Source of the DNA: Shimia thalassica | GTDB lineage: Bacteria; Pseudomonadota; Alphaproteobacteria; Rhodobacterales; Rhodobacteraceae | Reading direction: 5' to 3' | NCBI RefSeq assembly: GCF_001458215.1 | Contig: NZ_CYTW01000003.1 | Span: 310,001-374,000 of the forward strand | DNA length: 64,000 nucleotides | Shown here: in pieces, positions 35,827 to 45,081 of the stretch | Layout: every line of letters begins with the position of its first letter | Position numbering within the stretch: position 1 is the first letter of the stretch | Translations under genes and position numbers: made by a program | The notes under the pieces: model-generated | The model's input: the letters and a program-made list of their open reading frames with translations, nothing else | The model's database searches: none | What the model was told of the DNA's origin: nothing

Positions 35827-35855
35827 ATGTCTGACAATTAATTGTCTGACAATTG
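35827..35855. promoter_or_regulatory. Tandem palindromic operator upstream of the acyl-CoA dehydrogenase
   Basis: The perfect palindrome AATTGTCTGACAATT occupies 35840-35854, and a near copy with the same GTCTGAC core is centred 15 bases away at 35832. Tandem spaced palindromes in a promoter are typical binding sites for GntR- or TetR-type fatty-acid regulators. The regulator is not encoded nearby. Confidence 0.65.
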
Positions 35856-35905
35856 TGGGTGGCTCAAGAGTTACCCTACGTCACTAATTCAAAAAGGCGC
35901 ATGTA

Positions 35906-36469
35906 TCACCTGTGGATCGAAACTTTTAACGCCCGAAGATGGTCGTCCACGAACCCTGTTTCGTCTTTGCTAAGGCTTTGGTGCCTCGGGTATTTGGGGG
36001 CGTCACGATCATCCAGAATGGGTGCGCTCCAACCTGCTGTGGTGTCAAAGAAACGTGCGGCACCTGCTTCGCCAAACTCGCGAAGATACCCTTGGACCAC
36101 AACGTCGATATAGCTGAGCAAGACGGGGTGTTCGAAGGCGGGCGAGCCATGTTTGCCATCGGGGACAGCGTAAACAGACACGTTGACAGGGGCGTCCTTG
36201 GGGTGGGCAACAGCATCACAGACCAGATGGCGGTCATAGGCGTGTTCACGTTCATCCAGAGCAACCCAGTCGTCATTTGGAACATGTGCGATGAGGCCGT
36301 CAATTTCGGCGCTGTTGTCCTGAACCACGGTCAGAAAGGCGACAGGACGCAGGTCGGTATGCCGCCAAGCCCGCCTCCATCCCTTGAGACGTGCGAGGTG
36401 AATGTCGGCATAGACGTGGGTTTGACGGTTCACAAGGCTGCCATAGCCAAAGAAATAAGGTGTGCTCAT
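35906..36469 (-). CDS. Gamma-glutamylcyclotransferase-like family protein
   Basis: The 187-residue protein begins with the substrate-loop motif FGYGSLVN near residue 8, as in gamma-glutamylcyclotransferase/AIG2-like enzymes, and has the acidic DEREHAYDRHLV segment that could supply the general acid. Such enzymes release 5-oxoproline from gamma-glutamyl amines or glutathione derivatives. An in-frame TTG lies five codons upstream; ATG 36469 is preferred although no clear ribosome site is visible. It is transcribed divergently from an NsrR-type regulator. Confidence 0.78.
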   Translation of the reverse strand: MSTPYFFGYGSLVNRQTHVYADIHLARLKGWRRAWRHTDLRPVAFLTVVQDNSAEIDGLIAHVPNDDWVALDEREHAYDRHLVCDAVAHPKDAPVNVSVYAVPDGKHGSPAFEHPVLLSYIDVVVQGYLREFGEAGAARFFDTTAGWSAPILDDRDAPKYPRHQSLSKDETGFVDDHLRALKVSIHR

Positions 36470-36512
36470 GCGTTTAGGGATCAAATCTGTTGATCCATGT
36501 CAATTCAATAGG

Positions 36513-36532
36513 CCATTAAATGCGCATAATGG
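36513..36532. promoter_or_regulatory. Candidate operator between the cyclotransferase and Rrf2 genes
   Basis: CCATTA and TAATGG form perfect 6-bp arms around an 8-base centre, 33 bases before the nsrR-like start. The symmetry, the AAATGCG-type core and the position suggest an NsrR-like binding site. Confidence 0.45.
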
Positions 36533-36564
36533 GTGTACCTTTGATATACTGATTGGAAGAGCGC

Positions 36565-37011
36565 GTGCGCATCACCAAACGAACCAACATTGCAATTCGC
36601 GTCCTCATGTTTTGTGCGGCGCATCGGGATCGGCTTGTCACCAAGTCCGAAATTGCCCAGGTTTGCAAAGCCTCGGAAAACCATCTTGCACAGGTTATCA
36701 ATCAGTTGGGGCAAATGGGCGTGATCCATACCCAACGCGGGCGCAATGGCGGGCTCGAGCTGGCGCGTGAACCTGCCGAAATCGAGATCGGTCCAATCTT
36801 TCGCGAAATGGAATCTCCTGTGCCCTTGGCAGAGTGTTTCGCCGACGCAGACAGCACATGCCCTCTGGTCTCGGCGTGTCGTCTCAGAACGGCTTTGCAG
36901 GAAGCGGCTGAGGCTTTCTATAACCGTCTGGATGGTGTCACGCTGGATGGGTTGGTGTGTAACAACACGGCATTGTTGAATATTCTCGCGCCGGAGCCTT
37001 GCAAGCATTAA
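36565..37011 (+). CDS. nsrR: Rrf2 family regulator, NsrR type
   Basis: The 148-residue protein has an Rrf2 winged helix starting VRITKRTNIAIRVLMFCAA, and three cysteines at about residues 91, 99 and 105 spaced C-x7-C-x5-C. That spacing matches the cluster-binding cysteines of nitric-oxide-sensing NsrR of Bacillus subtilis. It probably binds a [4Fe-4S] cluster and derepresses targets on NO exposure. GTG 36565 is chosen over TTG 36553 because it gives the usual family N-terminus and follows GGAAGAG. Its targets are not evident nearby, although it is divergent from a cyclotransferase-like gene and upstream of gcvTHP. Confidence 0.83.
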   Translation: MRITKRTNIAIRVLMFCAAHRDRLVTKSEIAQVCKASENHLAQVINQLGQMGVIHTQRGRNGGLELAREPAEIEIGPIFREMESPVPLAECFADADSTCPLVSACRLRTALQEAAEAFYNRLDGVTLDGLVCNNTALLNILAPEPCKH

Positions 37012-37104
37012 CCGGCACCGCGCGTTCTGATCTCCTGAATTGGCAGGCTGTCCTAGGGTGAGCTTTGGGGCTTGCCAGCCAGAATCGGGTACACTACGGT
37101 ATAC

Positions 37105-37266
37105 GGGACGTGAGTCGGGAGAACCGGAAGTATCCGGTGCCGAAGGAGCAACCGCCCCGGAAACTCTCAGGCCGACAGGACCGACTCGCCGTAAAAATGA
37201 ACTCTGGAGAGAGGCGCACAGCGTCCGCCGAAGGGATAACGATCTCAGGCCAAAGGACAGAGGGGG
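37105..37266 (+). promoter_or_regulatory. Tandem glycine riboswitch controlling gcvTHP
   Basis: Two similar aptamers stand in series. The first (about 37112-37187) is closed by GAGTCGG/CCGACTC and contains GCCGAAGG and CTCAGGC blocks. The second (about 37200-37266) contains CCGCCGAAGG and CTCAGGCCAAAGGACAGAGG. These are the conserved boxes of the glycine (gcvT) RNA motif. Position directly ahead of gcvT fits activation of glycine cleavage when glycine is plentiful. The expression platform lies in the 90 bases before the gcvT start. Confidence 0.93.
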
Positions 37267-37355
37267 CATCGCCCGTACGGCGCTAATCCGTGCGAAAGGT
37301 TGATGCCGGACGTTTTCCATTCGTGGACTGCTCCGGGAGGGAAGGAGCAAGAACC

Positions 37356-38480
37356 ATGGGTGAGCTGCACCGCACACCATTGTTCGATCTGCATGTTGCG
37401 TTGGGGGCCAAAATGGTACCGTTCGCCGGCTATGACATGCCCGTGCAATATGGATTGGGTGTGATGAAAGAACATCTTCATACCCGCACTGCTGCAGGGC
37501 TGTTCGATGTCAGCCATATGGGGCAGGTGATTTTACATGGTGACACCTATGAGGATGTCGCCAAAGCGTTTGAGAGACTGGTTCCCATGGATGTTCTCGG
37601 GCTGCCAGAGGGACGCCAGCGATATGGTTTGTTCACAAACGATGCCGGTGGCATTGATGATGACCTGATGTTTGCCAACAGCGGCGATCATTTGTTCGTG
37701 GTCGTCAACGCGGCCTGTAAAGAAGCCGACATAGACCGGATGAAAGCGGCGCTCGAGCCCGAAATCTCGGTCGAGGTTGTAACGGATCGCGCGTTGATTG
37801 CCCTCCAAGGACCGCAAGCAGCCACAGCATTGGCTCGGATCGCGCCTTCGGTAGCGGATATGAAATTCATGGATGTGGCAACCGTTGACATGATGGGCAC
37901 CGAGGCTTGGGTTTCGCGGTCTGGATACACCGGCGAAGACGGATACGAAATTTCCATTGCTGCGAATCATGCCACGGCCTTGTGTCAGGCTTTGCTCGAC
38001 ATGGACGAGGTCGAGGCCATCGGCCTTGGCGCCCGCGACAGCCTGCGGCTTGAGGCGGGTCTGTGTCTTTATGGCAATGACATCGACGCGACCACATCGC
38101 CGGTTGAGGCCGGATTGATCTGGGCCCTTCAAAAGACCCGTCGTGCAGGCGGTGACCGTGAAGGCGGCTTCCCCGGAGCAACACGCATTCTGGGCGATCT
38201 GGCCGAAGGAGTGGCCCGCAAACGCGTCGGGTTGGTTCCGTCTGGCCGCGCACCAATGCGCGCCGGAACCCAGATTTTCGCCGCACCCGAAGGCGGCGAT
38301 CCCATTGGCGAAGTGACCTCGGGCGGCTTTGGCCCAACCTTCGAGGGGCCTGTTGCAATGGGGTATGTCGGCGCGTCCTACGCGATGGCAGATACGGAAC
38401 TTTATGGCGAGGTGCGCGGCAAACGCATGCCTGTAAAAGTGGCGAAGATGCCGCTCGTGCCCGCAAACTTCAAAAGATAA
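37356..38480 (+). CDS. gcvT: Glycine cleavage system aminomethyltransferase (T protein)
   Basis: GcvT takes the aminomethyl group from lipoylated H protein, releases ammonia, and gives 5,10-methylenetetrahydrofolate. The 374-residue protein has MVPFAGYDMPVQYG, GLFDVSHMGQ, the ALIALQGPQA segment, and YTGEDGYEISI. GGAAGGAG shortly upstream selects ATG 37356 although the frame is open 22 codons earlier. It is first in the gcvT-gcvH-gcvP operon behind the glycine riboswitch. Confidence 0.96.
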   Translation: MGELHRTPLFDLHVALGAKMVPFAGYDMPVQYGLGVMKEHLHTRTAAGLFDVSHMGQVILHGDTYEDVAKAFERLVPMDVLGLPEGRQRYGLFTNDAGGIDDDLMFANSGDHLFVVVNAACKEADIDRMKAALEPEISVEVVTDRALIALQGPQAATALARIAPSVADMKFMDVATVDMMGTEAWVSRSGYTGEDGYEISIAANHATALCQALLDMDEVEAIGLGARDSLRLEAGLCLYGNDIDATTSPVEAGLIWALQKTRRAGGDREGGFPGATRILGDLAEGVARKRVGLVPSGRAPMRAGTQIFAAPEGGDPIGEVTSGGFGPTFEGPVAMGYVGASYAMADTELYGEVRGKRMPVKVAKMPLVPANFKR

Positions 38481-38501
38481 AAGACTAGGGAGATCCCAGA
38501 A

Positions 38502-38861
38502 ATGAAATTCACTGAAGAACATGAATGGCTGCGCGTCGAAGACGACCTGATCGTGGTCGGCATTACATCGCATGCTGCGGAACAGCTTGGGGATGTAGTG
38601 TTCGTCGAACTGCCCGATCAAGGCGCAGAAGTCACCAAAGATGAAGACATCTGTGTGATTGAATCGGTCAAGGCAGCGTCCGACATTCTTGCCCCGCTCG
38701 ATGGGGAAATCGTCGAAGTGAACGCCATGCTGGAAGAAGAGCCCGGCAAAGTGAACGACGATCCAATGGGCGAGGCGTGGTTCTTCAAGATGAAGGCCGC
38801 CGATCCATCCCAGATGGACGATTACATGGACGAAGCCGCGTATAACAAATTTATCGGCTAA
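38502..38861 (+). CDS. gcvH: Glycine cleavage system H protein
   Basis: The 119-residue lipoyl carrier shuttles the aminomethyl intermediate among P, T and L proteins. The lipoylated lysine is in ESVKAASDI at about residue 63, following the standard GDVVFVELPDQG segment. GGGAGA precedes the ATG. It lies 21 bases after gcvT. Confidence 0.97.
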   Translation: MKFTEEHEWLRVEDDLIVVGITSHAAEQLGDVVFVELPDQGAEVTKDEDICVIESVKAASDILAPLDGEIVEVNAMLEEEPGKVNDDPMGEAWFFKMKAADPSQMDDYMDEAAYNKFIG

Positions 38862-38983
38862 TGGTCTCTCGCTGCACGCCAATGCGCGCGCAAAGGTGCG
38901 TGCATTGGGGGGCGGCGAGGCCACGACGATGAGGGAGAGGTGCGTTCCAAAGGGCGCGCCACAGAGAGCTATTGGAGGACGAC

Positions 38984-41809
38984 ATGCCGTTCAAGCCAAC
39001 CGACTACCTGCCATATGATTTTGCCAATCGCCGCCATATCGGGCCATCGCCCGAAGAAATGGCCGAAATGCTGAGTGAAGTAGGGGCCTCTGATCTGGAT
39101 GCCCTGATTGAAGACACCGTTCCAGAAAGCATCCGGCAAAAAGAGCCTCTGGATTTTGGACGCCCGATGTCCGAACGCGAGTTGCTGCACTACATGCGGG
39201 TTACAGCCTCGAAAAACAAAGTGCTGACCAGCCTGATCGGGCAGGGGTATCACGGCACCGTTACACCGCCTGCTATCCAGCGGAACATTCTGGAAAATCC
39301 CGCGTGGTATACGGCCTATACGCCCTATCAGCCCGAGATTTCCCAAGGTCGTCTTGAGGCGCTGCTGAACTTTCAAACCATGATCTCGGACCTGACGGGG
39401 CTGGAAGTGGCGAACGCATCGCTTCTGGACGAAGCGACGGCCTGTGCCGAGGCGATGGCGATGGCGCAACGGGTTTCAAAATCCAAGGCCAAAGCGTTTT
39501 TTGTCGACCGTGACAGCCACCCGCAAAACATCGACGTCATTCGCACCCGTGCAAAACCGTTGGGAATCGAAGTGATCGTCGGCAACCCGGACAAGATGGA
39601 TGCCAGCGCCGTGTTCGGTGCGTTGTTCCAATATCCTGGCACTTATGGCCATGTGCGTGACTTTACCGACCACATCAGCGCCTTGCATGAAAACAAGGCC
39701 ATCGCCGTTGTGTCTGCTGATCCGTTGTCTCTTACCCTGTTGAAAGAGCCGGGCGCGATGGGGGCGGATATTGCCGTCGGCACCACCCAGCGTTTCGGCG
39801 TGCCTGTTGGCTATGGTGGTCCACACGCGGCCTATATGGCGACCAAGGACGCCTACAAACGCAACATGCCGGGCCGGATTATCGGTGTGTCCATCGACAG
39901 CCACGGGAACCGTGCCTATCGTTTGTCATTGCAGACCCGCGAACAACACATCCGTCGCGAGAAGGCGACATCGAACGTGTGCACCGCACAGGCTTTGCTG
40001 GCCGTCATGGCATCAATGTATGCAGTGTTCCATGGCCCCAAGGGCCTCAAGGCGATTGCCCAGCGTATTCACCGGAAAACCGTACGTCTGGCCAAGGGTT
40101 TGGAAGCAGCTGGGTTCAAAGTGGACCCGCAGGCGTTCTTTGACACCATCACGGTCGATGTGGGGCCTCTTCAGGCTGCGGTCATCAAATCGGCGGTGGA
40201 CGAGCAGATCAACCTGCGCAAAGTGGGCGAGACCCGTGTGGGCATCACTTTGGACGAAGCCACACGTCCGGCCACGGTCGAGGCTGTCTGGCGCGCATTT
40301 GGGATTGATCTCAAAGATGACGATTTCACGCCGGAATATCGTGTGCCCGACCAGATGCACCGCAGAACCGAGTATCTGACGCACCCGATCTTCCACATGA
40401 ACCGCGCCGAAACCGAAATGATGCGGTACATGCGTCGTCTGGCAGACCGCGATCTGGCGCTGGACCGCGCGATGATCCCTCTTGGGTCTTGCACGATGAA
40501 GCTGAACTCGGCCGCAGAAATGATGCCCGTGAGCTGGCGAGAGTTTTCGCTCATTCACCCGTTTGTGCCCGTCGATCAGGCGGAAGGCTACGGAATCCTG
40601 CTCAAAGATCTGTCGGAAAAGCTCTGCCAGATAACGGGATATGACGACTTTTCTATGATGCCGAATTCGGGCGCGCAGGGTGAGTTTGCAGGTCTTCTGA
40701 CGATTGCGGATTACCACACCAAGCGCGGCGAAGGACATCGTAACGTCTGTCTTATCCCGATGAGCGCACACGGAACCAACCCAGCCTCTGCCCAGATGGT
40801 CGGCTGGAAGGTCGTGCCGGTTCAATCCGCGGACAATGGCGATATTGATCTCGATGATTTCCGGGCCAAAGCCGAAAAACATGCCAACGAACTAGCCGGC
40901 TGTATGATCACGTATCCTTCGACACATGGTGTGTTCGAGGAAACGGTTATCGAGGTGTGCCAGATCACACATGATTTTGGCGGGCAGGTGTATATCGATG
41001 GGGCCAACATGAACGCGATGGTCGGATTGTCACGTCCCGGCGACCTTGGCGGGGATGTCAGCCACCTGAACCTGCACAAGACCTTTGCCATTCCACACGG
41101 CGGCGGGGGCCCCGGCATGGGACCGATCGGCGTCAAGGCGCATCTTGTGCCGCACCTGCCCGAAAAATCCGGCGCAGTCAGCGCCGCGCCCTATGGATCT
41201 GGCTCGATCCTGCCGATTTCATGGGCCTATTGCCTGTTGATGGGGGGCGAAGGCCTGACGCAGGCCACCCGCGTCGCAATCCTGAACGCCAACTATATGG
41301 CCAAGCGTCTCGAAGGGGCTTTCGAGGTACTTTATCGCGGGCCTACGGGCCGTGTTGCACATGAGTGCATCATCGATACGCGGCCCTTTGCTGACTCTGC
41401 CGGGATCACCGTCGAAGATATCGCCAAGCGTTTGATCGATTGCGGCTTCCACGCACCCACGATGAGCTGGCCAGTGGCGGGCACGCTGATGATCGAACCG
41501 ACGGAATCCGAGAACAAGGCCGAGCTGGATCGTTTCTGTGATGCGATGCTGGCGATCCGCGAGGAAATCCGCGAGATCGAAGAAGGCCGCATCGATGCCG
41601 AGAACAATCCATTGAAACATGCACCGCATACGATGGAAGATCTCGTTCGCGATTGGGATCGCCCCTATAGCCGGGAACAGGGATGCTTCCCTCCGGGGTC
41701 GTTCCGTGTTGATAAATACTGGCCTCCGGTCAATCGCGTGGACAACGTGTTTGGGGATCGAAACCTGATCTGCACATGTCCCCCGATGGAAGATTACGAC
41801 GACGCATAA
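38984..41809 (+). CDS. gcvP: Glycine dehydrogenase (decarboxylating), P protein
   Basis: This 941-residue PLP enzyme decarboxylates glycine and transfers the aminomethyl moiety to H protein. The two homologous halves are fused, as in most Proteobacteria. The PLP lysine lies in [18 protein letters not shown] of the C-terminal half, and the N-terminal half shows [11 protein letters not shown] and [24 protein letters not shown] before ATG 38984 sets the start; an in-frame TTG at 38972 is part of that ribosome site. The dihydrolipoyl dehydrogenase L protein is not encoded here. A strong terminator follows. Confidence 0.97.
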   Translation: MPFKPTDYLPYDFANRRHIGPSPEEMAEMLSEVGASDLDALIEDTVPESIRQKEPLDFGRPMSERELLHYMRVTASKNKVLTSLIGQGYHGTVTPPAIQRNILENPAWYTAYTPYQPEISQGRLEALLNFQTMISDLTGLEVANASLLDEATACAEAMAMAQRVSKSKAKAFFVDRDSHPQNIDVIRTRAKPLGIEVIVGNPDKMDASAVFGALFQYPGTYGHVRDFTDHISALHENKAIAVVSADPLSLTLLKEPGAMGADIAVGTTQRFGVPVGYGGPHAAYMATKDAYKRNMPGRIIGVSIDSHGNRAYRLSLQTREQHIRREKATSNVCTAQALLAVMASMYAVFHGPKGLKAIAQRIHRKTVRLAKGLEAAGFKVDPQAFFDTITVDVGPLQAAVIKSAVDEQINLRKVGETRVGITLDEATRPATVEAVWRAFGIDLKDDDFTPEYRVPDQMHRRTEYLTHPIFHMNRAETEMMRYMRRLADRDLALDRAMIPLGSCTMKLNSAAEMMPVSWREFSLIHPFVPVDQAEGYGILLKDLSEKLCQITGYDDFSMMPNSGAQGEFAGLLTIADYHTKRGEGHRNVCLIPMSAHGTNPASAQMVGWKVVPVQSADNGDIDLDDFRAKAEKHANELAGCMITYPSTHGVFEETVIEVCQITHDFGGQVYIDGANMNAMVGLSRPGDLGGDVSHLNLHKTFAIPHGGGGPGMGPIGVKAHLVPHLPEKSGAVSAAPYGSGSILPISWAYCLLMGGEGLTQATRVAILNANYMAKRLEGAFEVLYRGPTGRVAHECIIDTRPFADSAGITVEDIAKRLIDCGFHAPTMSWPVAGTLMIEPTESENKAELDRFCDAMLAIREEIREIEEGRIDAENNPLKHAPHTMEDLVRDWDRPYSREQGCFPPGSFRVDKYWPPVNRVDNVFGDRNLICTCPPMEDYDDA

Positions 41810-41811
41810 AG

Positions 41812-41842
41812 AAAGGGCCCCGCAATTTGCGGGGCCCTTTTC
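41812..41842. terminator. Bidirectional intrinsic terminator
   Basis: AAAGGGCCCCGC and GCGGGGCCCTTT form a perfect 12-bp stem with a 5-base loop and a T-run. It ends the gcv operon and faces the convergent ybbP-like gene. Confidence 0.92.
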
Positions 41843-41861
41843 CTATCAGGGATCGCAGGGG

Positions 41862-44387
41862 TTATTCTCGGGCCCTCAGAATACGTGCGGGCCGCGCTGC
41901 CAATGGCGCGGCGGCAAATGCAAGGCTGGCAAGCAGCGTGGCACATATTCCGCCCAGAATGATCGCGATGGCGTTGGGCCAGATGACGCTAAAGCCGGTA
42001 TCAAGCACAAAATACGTAACTGCCCAAGCGCCGCCAATTCCTGCGGCCAGCGCCACGCTTCCGGCCGCGGCGCCGGTCAGGGCGGCGCGCAAGGCAAAGG
42101 ACGTCAGGATACGCAGACGCGGCGCCCCAAGTGTTTTCAGGATGGCCGCTTCGTAAATCCGGCTGGTCTGGCTGGCGGCAGCCGCACCGATCAGCACAAG
42201 GAACCCGGTGACTAGCATGACCGACGCGCCATAAGACGTGGCATCAGCAAGGCCCGACAACAGGTCGGACACGCGCGCAATCGCATCACGCACCCGAATG
42301 GCCGTCACGTTTGGATAGGTGTTCGACAGATCGCGCAAGATGGCGGCTTCCGCGTGTTCCTCGGCATAGACTGTTGCGATGAAGCTGTGCGGGGCGCCTG
42401 CCAGTGACGCGGGGTTCATAACCATGACAAAGCCCATTCCGGCAGTCGAGAAATCCACCTCTCTGAAGCTGGTGATGGTGCCTTTGATGTCCCGTCCCAG
42501 AACGTTGAGCGTAATTGTATCGCCCAGTTCCAAGCCCATTTCTTCGGCTTCTTCTGCGGCAAAACTGATTTGTGGCGGGCCGGTATAATCTTCGGGCCAC
42601 CATGAGCCGGCGACAATTGTGGTGGTGTCGGGAATTGAGGCGGCATAGGTCACGCCGCGATCCCCCTCCACAACCCAATGCCCGCCTGCCACCTCTGTCG
42701 CGGGACGTCCGTTGATCTTTGTGATCAAGCCGCGCAACATCGGTGCCGTTTCGGTGTCTGAGACGGCAGGGTCCGATCCAACCCGTTCCAGAAATCCGTC
42801 GATCTGGGTTTTCTGGATATCGACAAAGAAATACGAGGGCGCCACTTCGGGAAGGTCGCGGGCAATCGCCGTGCGCAGGTTGCCATCAATCTGGCCTACC
42901 GCCGAAAGGACGCTGAGACCCAATCCAAGTGACAGCACCACAGGCAATGCAGGTTCCTGTGACGACGAGATGGCGTTGAGTGCCCAGCGCAAAGGCGGGT
43001 TCTTTCGCGTGCGAGGGGCTGCGAACTTTGCAATGCGGCTGGTCAGGGTTGCAGCCACAGCCAGCAGGACCAGCGCCGCCATGATGCCGACCGCAGCCCA
43101 AATCGTGAGCTGCCATGATCCAGAGAACCATCCGGCAAGAGCCAGCAGAACGCCGAGGAAAAACACCGTCAGAGCAATATAGCGGAAAGCGGGCAGGGTG
43201 CGCGCCGCGCCGTCAGCATCCCGAAACAGCGCCGCCGCGCGCACATCTTCAGTGCGCGCCAAAGGCCACAGCGTAAAGATCAGGGCAGTCAACAAGCCGT
43301 AAAGCGCGGCCTCGATCAGAGGTGTGGGATAGATGGCAAAAATGGCGGGCACGGGCAGGCTCGATTGCAAGAGCGGAGCCAGCAAGAGAGGCAGGCCAGC
43401 CCCCAACAAAAGACCAAGGAACACACCGCAAACCGACAGCACGCCAATCTGGAGGAAATAGGTGAGAAAGATTGTCTGCCGTTCCGCGCCAAGGCTGCGC
43501 AAAATGGCAATGATCGCGGTTTTGCGAGAGAGATAGGCGCGGATCGCAGCCGACACACCAATCCCGCCCACTGCGAGGCCGGACAGCCCGACAAGGATCA
43601 GAAAGGCCCCGAGACGTTCGACAAACTGTGCCACGCCCGGCGCGCCATTGCGCGAATCCCGCCAGCGCAAACCGCTGCTTTCAAACAGGGCCTGCGCTTG
43701 GGTCTTGGCGTCTTCCAGCGCTGTGCCCTCAGGCAGATCAAGACGGTATTTGGTTTCGTAGAGCGTGCCGGGCGTCAACAATCCGGACTCGGCCAGCCCC
43801 CTTGTGGCAACAATCGAACGCGGTGCGAGCCCGAAGCCGCCCGCATTGTCCGGTTCATTTACCAACGCAGCTGTCAGATGAAACTGTTGTGTGCCCAATG
43901 TGAAGGTATCGCCAATCGTCAGGCCAAGCCGGTCAATCAGGATTTTCTGCATCACACCGCCAGGAATTCCGTCTTGGGGCGCCAGGGCTTCGGCAAGCGG
44001 GATGTCGGGATCAAGCGTCACCGTCCCGATCAGCGGATAGGCGTCATCAACGGCTTTGACCTGTGTCAGCCCCCGTTCCGAAACGCCGTCATGAGTGACA
44101 ACGGCCATAGAGCGGAAATCGACAATCTCGGAGGTTTTGGTTGCGTTTTCGGCCATCCACGCCTTTTCCGCATCCGAGGCAAAGCGATAGGTGAACTCCA
44201 TCTCGGCGTCGCCGCCCAGCAGAGAGGCGCCTTCGGCCGCAAGGCCCGCTTCTATACTGGACCGCACGCTGCCAATGGCGGCAATGGTCGCGACACCCAA
44301 GGCAAGGCAGGCCAGGAAAATCCGGAACCCGGCCAGTCCGCCACGCAGCTCTCGTTTGGCGAACTTCCACGCAAGTTGCAGGTTCAT
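41862..44387 (-). CDS. FtsX-like ABC transporter permease, YbbP type
   Basis: The 841-residue membrane protein has one N-terminal helix (FRIFLACLALGVATIAAIG), a large periplasmic domain, then two groups of helices with FtsX domains, giving about ten helices overall as in YbbP. ABC transporters of this mechanotransmission type usually work with periplasmic lipids or proteins rather than small solutes. It overlaps its ATPase partner by four bases. The divergent tesA-like esterase next door reproduces the E. coli tesA/ybbA-ybbP arrangement, suggesting a link to lipids or lipoproteins. Confidence 0.87.
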   Translation of the reverse strand: MNLQLAWKFAKRELRGGLAGFRIFLACLALGVATIAAIGSVRSSIEAGLAAEGASLLGGDAEMEFTYRFASDAEKAWMAENATKTSEIVDFRSMAVVTHDGVSERGLTQVKAVDDAYPLIGTVTLDPDIPLAEALAPQDGIPGGVMQKILIDRLGLTIGDTFTLGTQQFHLTAALVNEPDNAGGFGLAPRSIVATRGLAESGLLTPGTLYETKYRLDLPEGTALEDAKTQAQALFESSGLRWRDSRNGAPGVAQFVERLGAFLILVGLSGLAVGGIGVSAAIRAYLSRKTAIIAILRSLGAERQTIFLTYFLQIGVLSVCGVFLGLLLGAGLPLLLAPLLQSSLPVPAIFAIYPTPLIEAALYGLLTALIFTLWPLARTEDVRAAALFRDADGAARTLPAFRYIALTVFFLGVLLALAGWFSGSWQLTIWAAVGIMAALVLLAVAATLTSRIAKFAAPRTRKNPPLRWALNAISSSQEPALPVVLSLGLGLSVLSAVGQIDGNLRTAIARDLPEVAPSYFFVDIQKTQIDGFLERVGSDPAVSDTETAPMLRGLITKINGRPATEVAGGHWVVEGDRGVTYAASIPDTTTIVAGSWWPEDYTGPPQISFAAEEAEEMGLELGDTITLNVLGRDIKGTITSFREVDFSTAGMGFVMVMNPASLAGAPHSFIATVYAEEHAEAAILRDLSNTYPNVTAIRVRDAIARVSDLLSGLADATSYGASVMLVTGFLVLIGAAAASQTSRIYEAAILKTLGAPRLRILTSFALRAALTGAAAGSVALAAGIGGAWAVTYFVLDTGFSVIWPNAIAIILGGICATLLASLAFAAAPLAARPARILRARE

Positions 44388-45067
44388 GCTGCGGCCTCTT
44401 GCGGCTCGACGCGGCCATCCCGCAGCCGCACGACGCGGTCACACCGTCGGGCAAGCTCATTCGAGTGGGTCACCAGAACCAGTGTCGCCTCATGGCGGTC
44501 GCGTAGCTGGAACAACAAGTCGATGATGGCCTGACCATTGCTTTGATCCAGGTTTCCGGTCGGTTCATCCGCCAAAAGAATATCGGGGCGTGGCGCCACG
44601 GCGCGGGCAAGGGCCACACGTTGTTGTTCGCCGCCTGACATCTGGCGCGGGAAGTGATCGGCACGATGCGCCAGCCCCACCGCCTCAAGCTCGGCCATGG
44701 CGCGTTCAAACGCGTCTTTGTGTCCGGCAAGCTCCATCGGGGTGGCCACATTTTCAAGAGCGGTCATGGTCGGGATAAGGTGAAAGCTTTGAAAGACCAC
44801 ACCCATGTGATCGCGCCGGAAGCGTGCCAGCTGGTCTTCGGTCATGGTGCTGAGGTTTTTTCCCAATGCGGAAATTTCACCACCTGTTGCAAGCTCGAGC
44901 CCGCCCATCAGCATCAAAAGCGAAGATTTGCCCGATCCTGAGGGCCCAACCAGCCCTAAAGTTTCCCCTTTTGCGACGTCTAAAGAGATTCCATGAAGAA
45001 TTTTGATCCGTCCGGCATTGCCATCCAGCGCAAGACGCGCATCTTTAAGAGAAAGAACTGTATTCAT
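44384..45067 (-). CDS. ABC transporter ATP-binding protein, YbbA/LolD type
   Basis: The 227-residue ATPase has Walker [10 protein letters not shown] near residue 41, the signature [14 protein letters not shown], Walker [13 protein letters not shown] and a switch histidine in LVTHSNEL. This is the MacB/LolD-like class paired with FtsX-type permeases. GAGG nine bases before ATG 45067 is the likely ribosome site; an in-frame ATG ten codons upstream is less likely because it would overlap the divergent promoter. The stop overlaps the permease start. Confidence 0.9.
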   Translation of the reverse strand: MNTVLSLKDARLALDGNAGRIKILHGISLDVAKGETLGLVGPSGSGKSSLLMLMGGLELATGGEISALGKNLSTMTEDQLARFRRDHMGVVFQSFHLIPTMTALENVATPMELAGHKDAFERAMAELEAVGLAHRADHFPRQMSGGEQQRVALARAVAPRPDILLADEPTGNLDQSNGQAIIDLLFQLRDRHEATLVLVTHSNELARRCDRVVRLRDGRVEPQEAAA

Positions 45068-45081
45068 AAAAGGGAACCTCA

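Noticed and set aside
37093-37108. GTACACTACGGTATAC palindrome as a promoter or operator before the glycine riboswitch
   Set aside because: No well-spaced -35 and -10 pair could be matched, and the element may simply be the edge of the riboswitch leader.
37533-38924. 463-codon antisense open frame across gcvT and gcvH
   Set aside because: It is a mirror of strongly recognised genes on the plus strand; long antisense frames are common in GC-rich coding DNA and the translation shows no family motifs.
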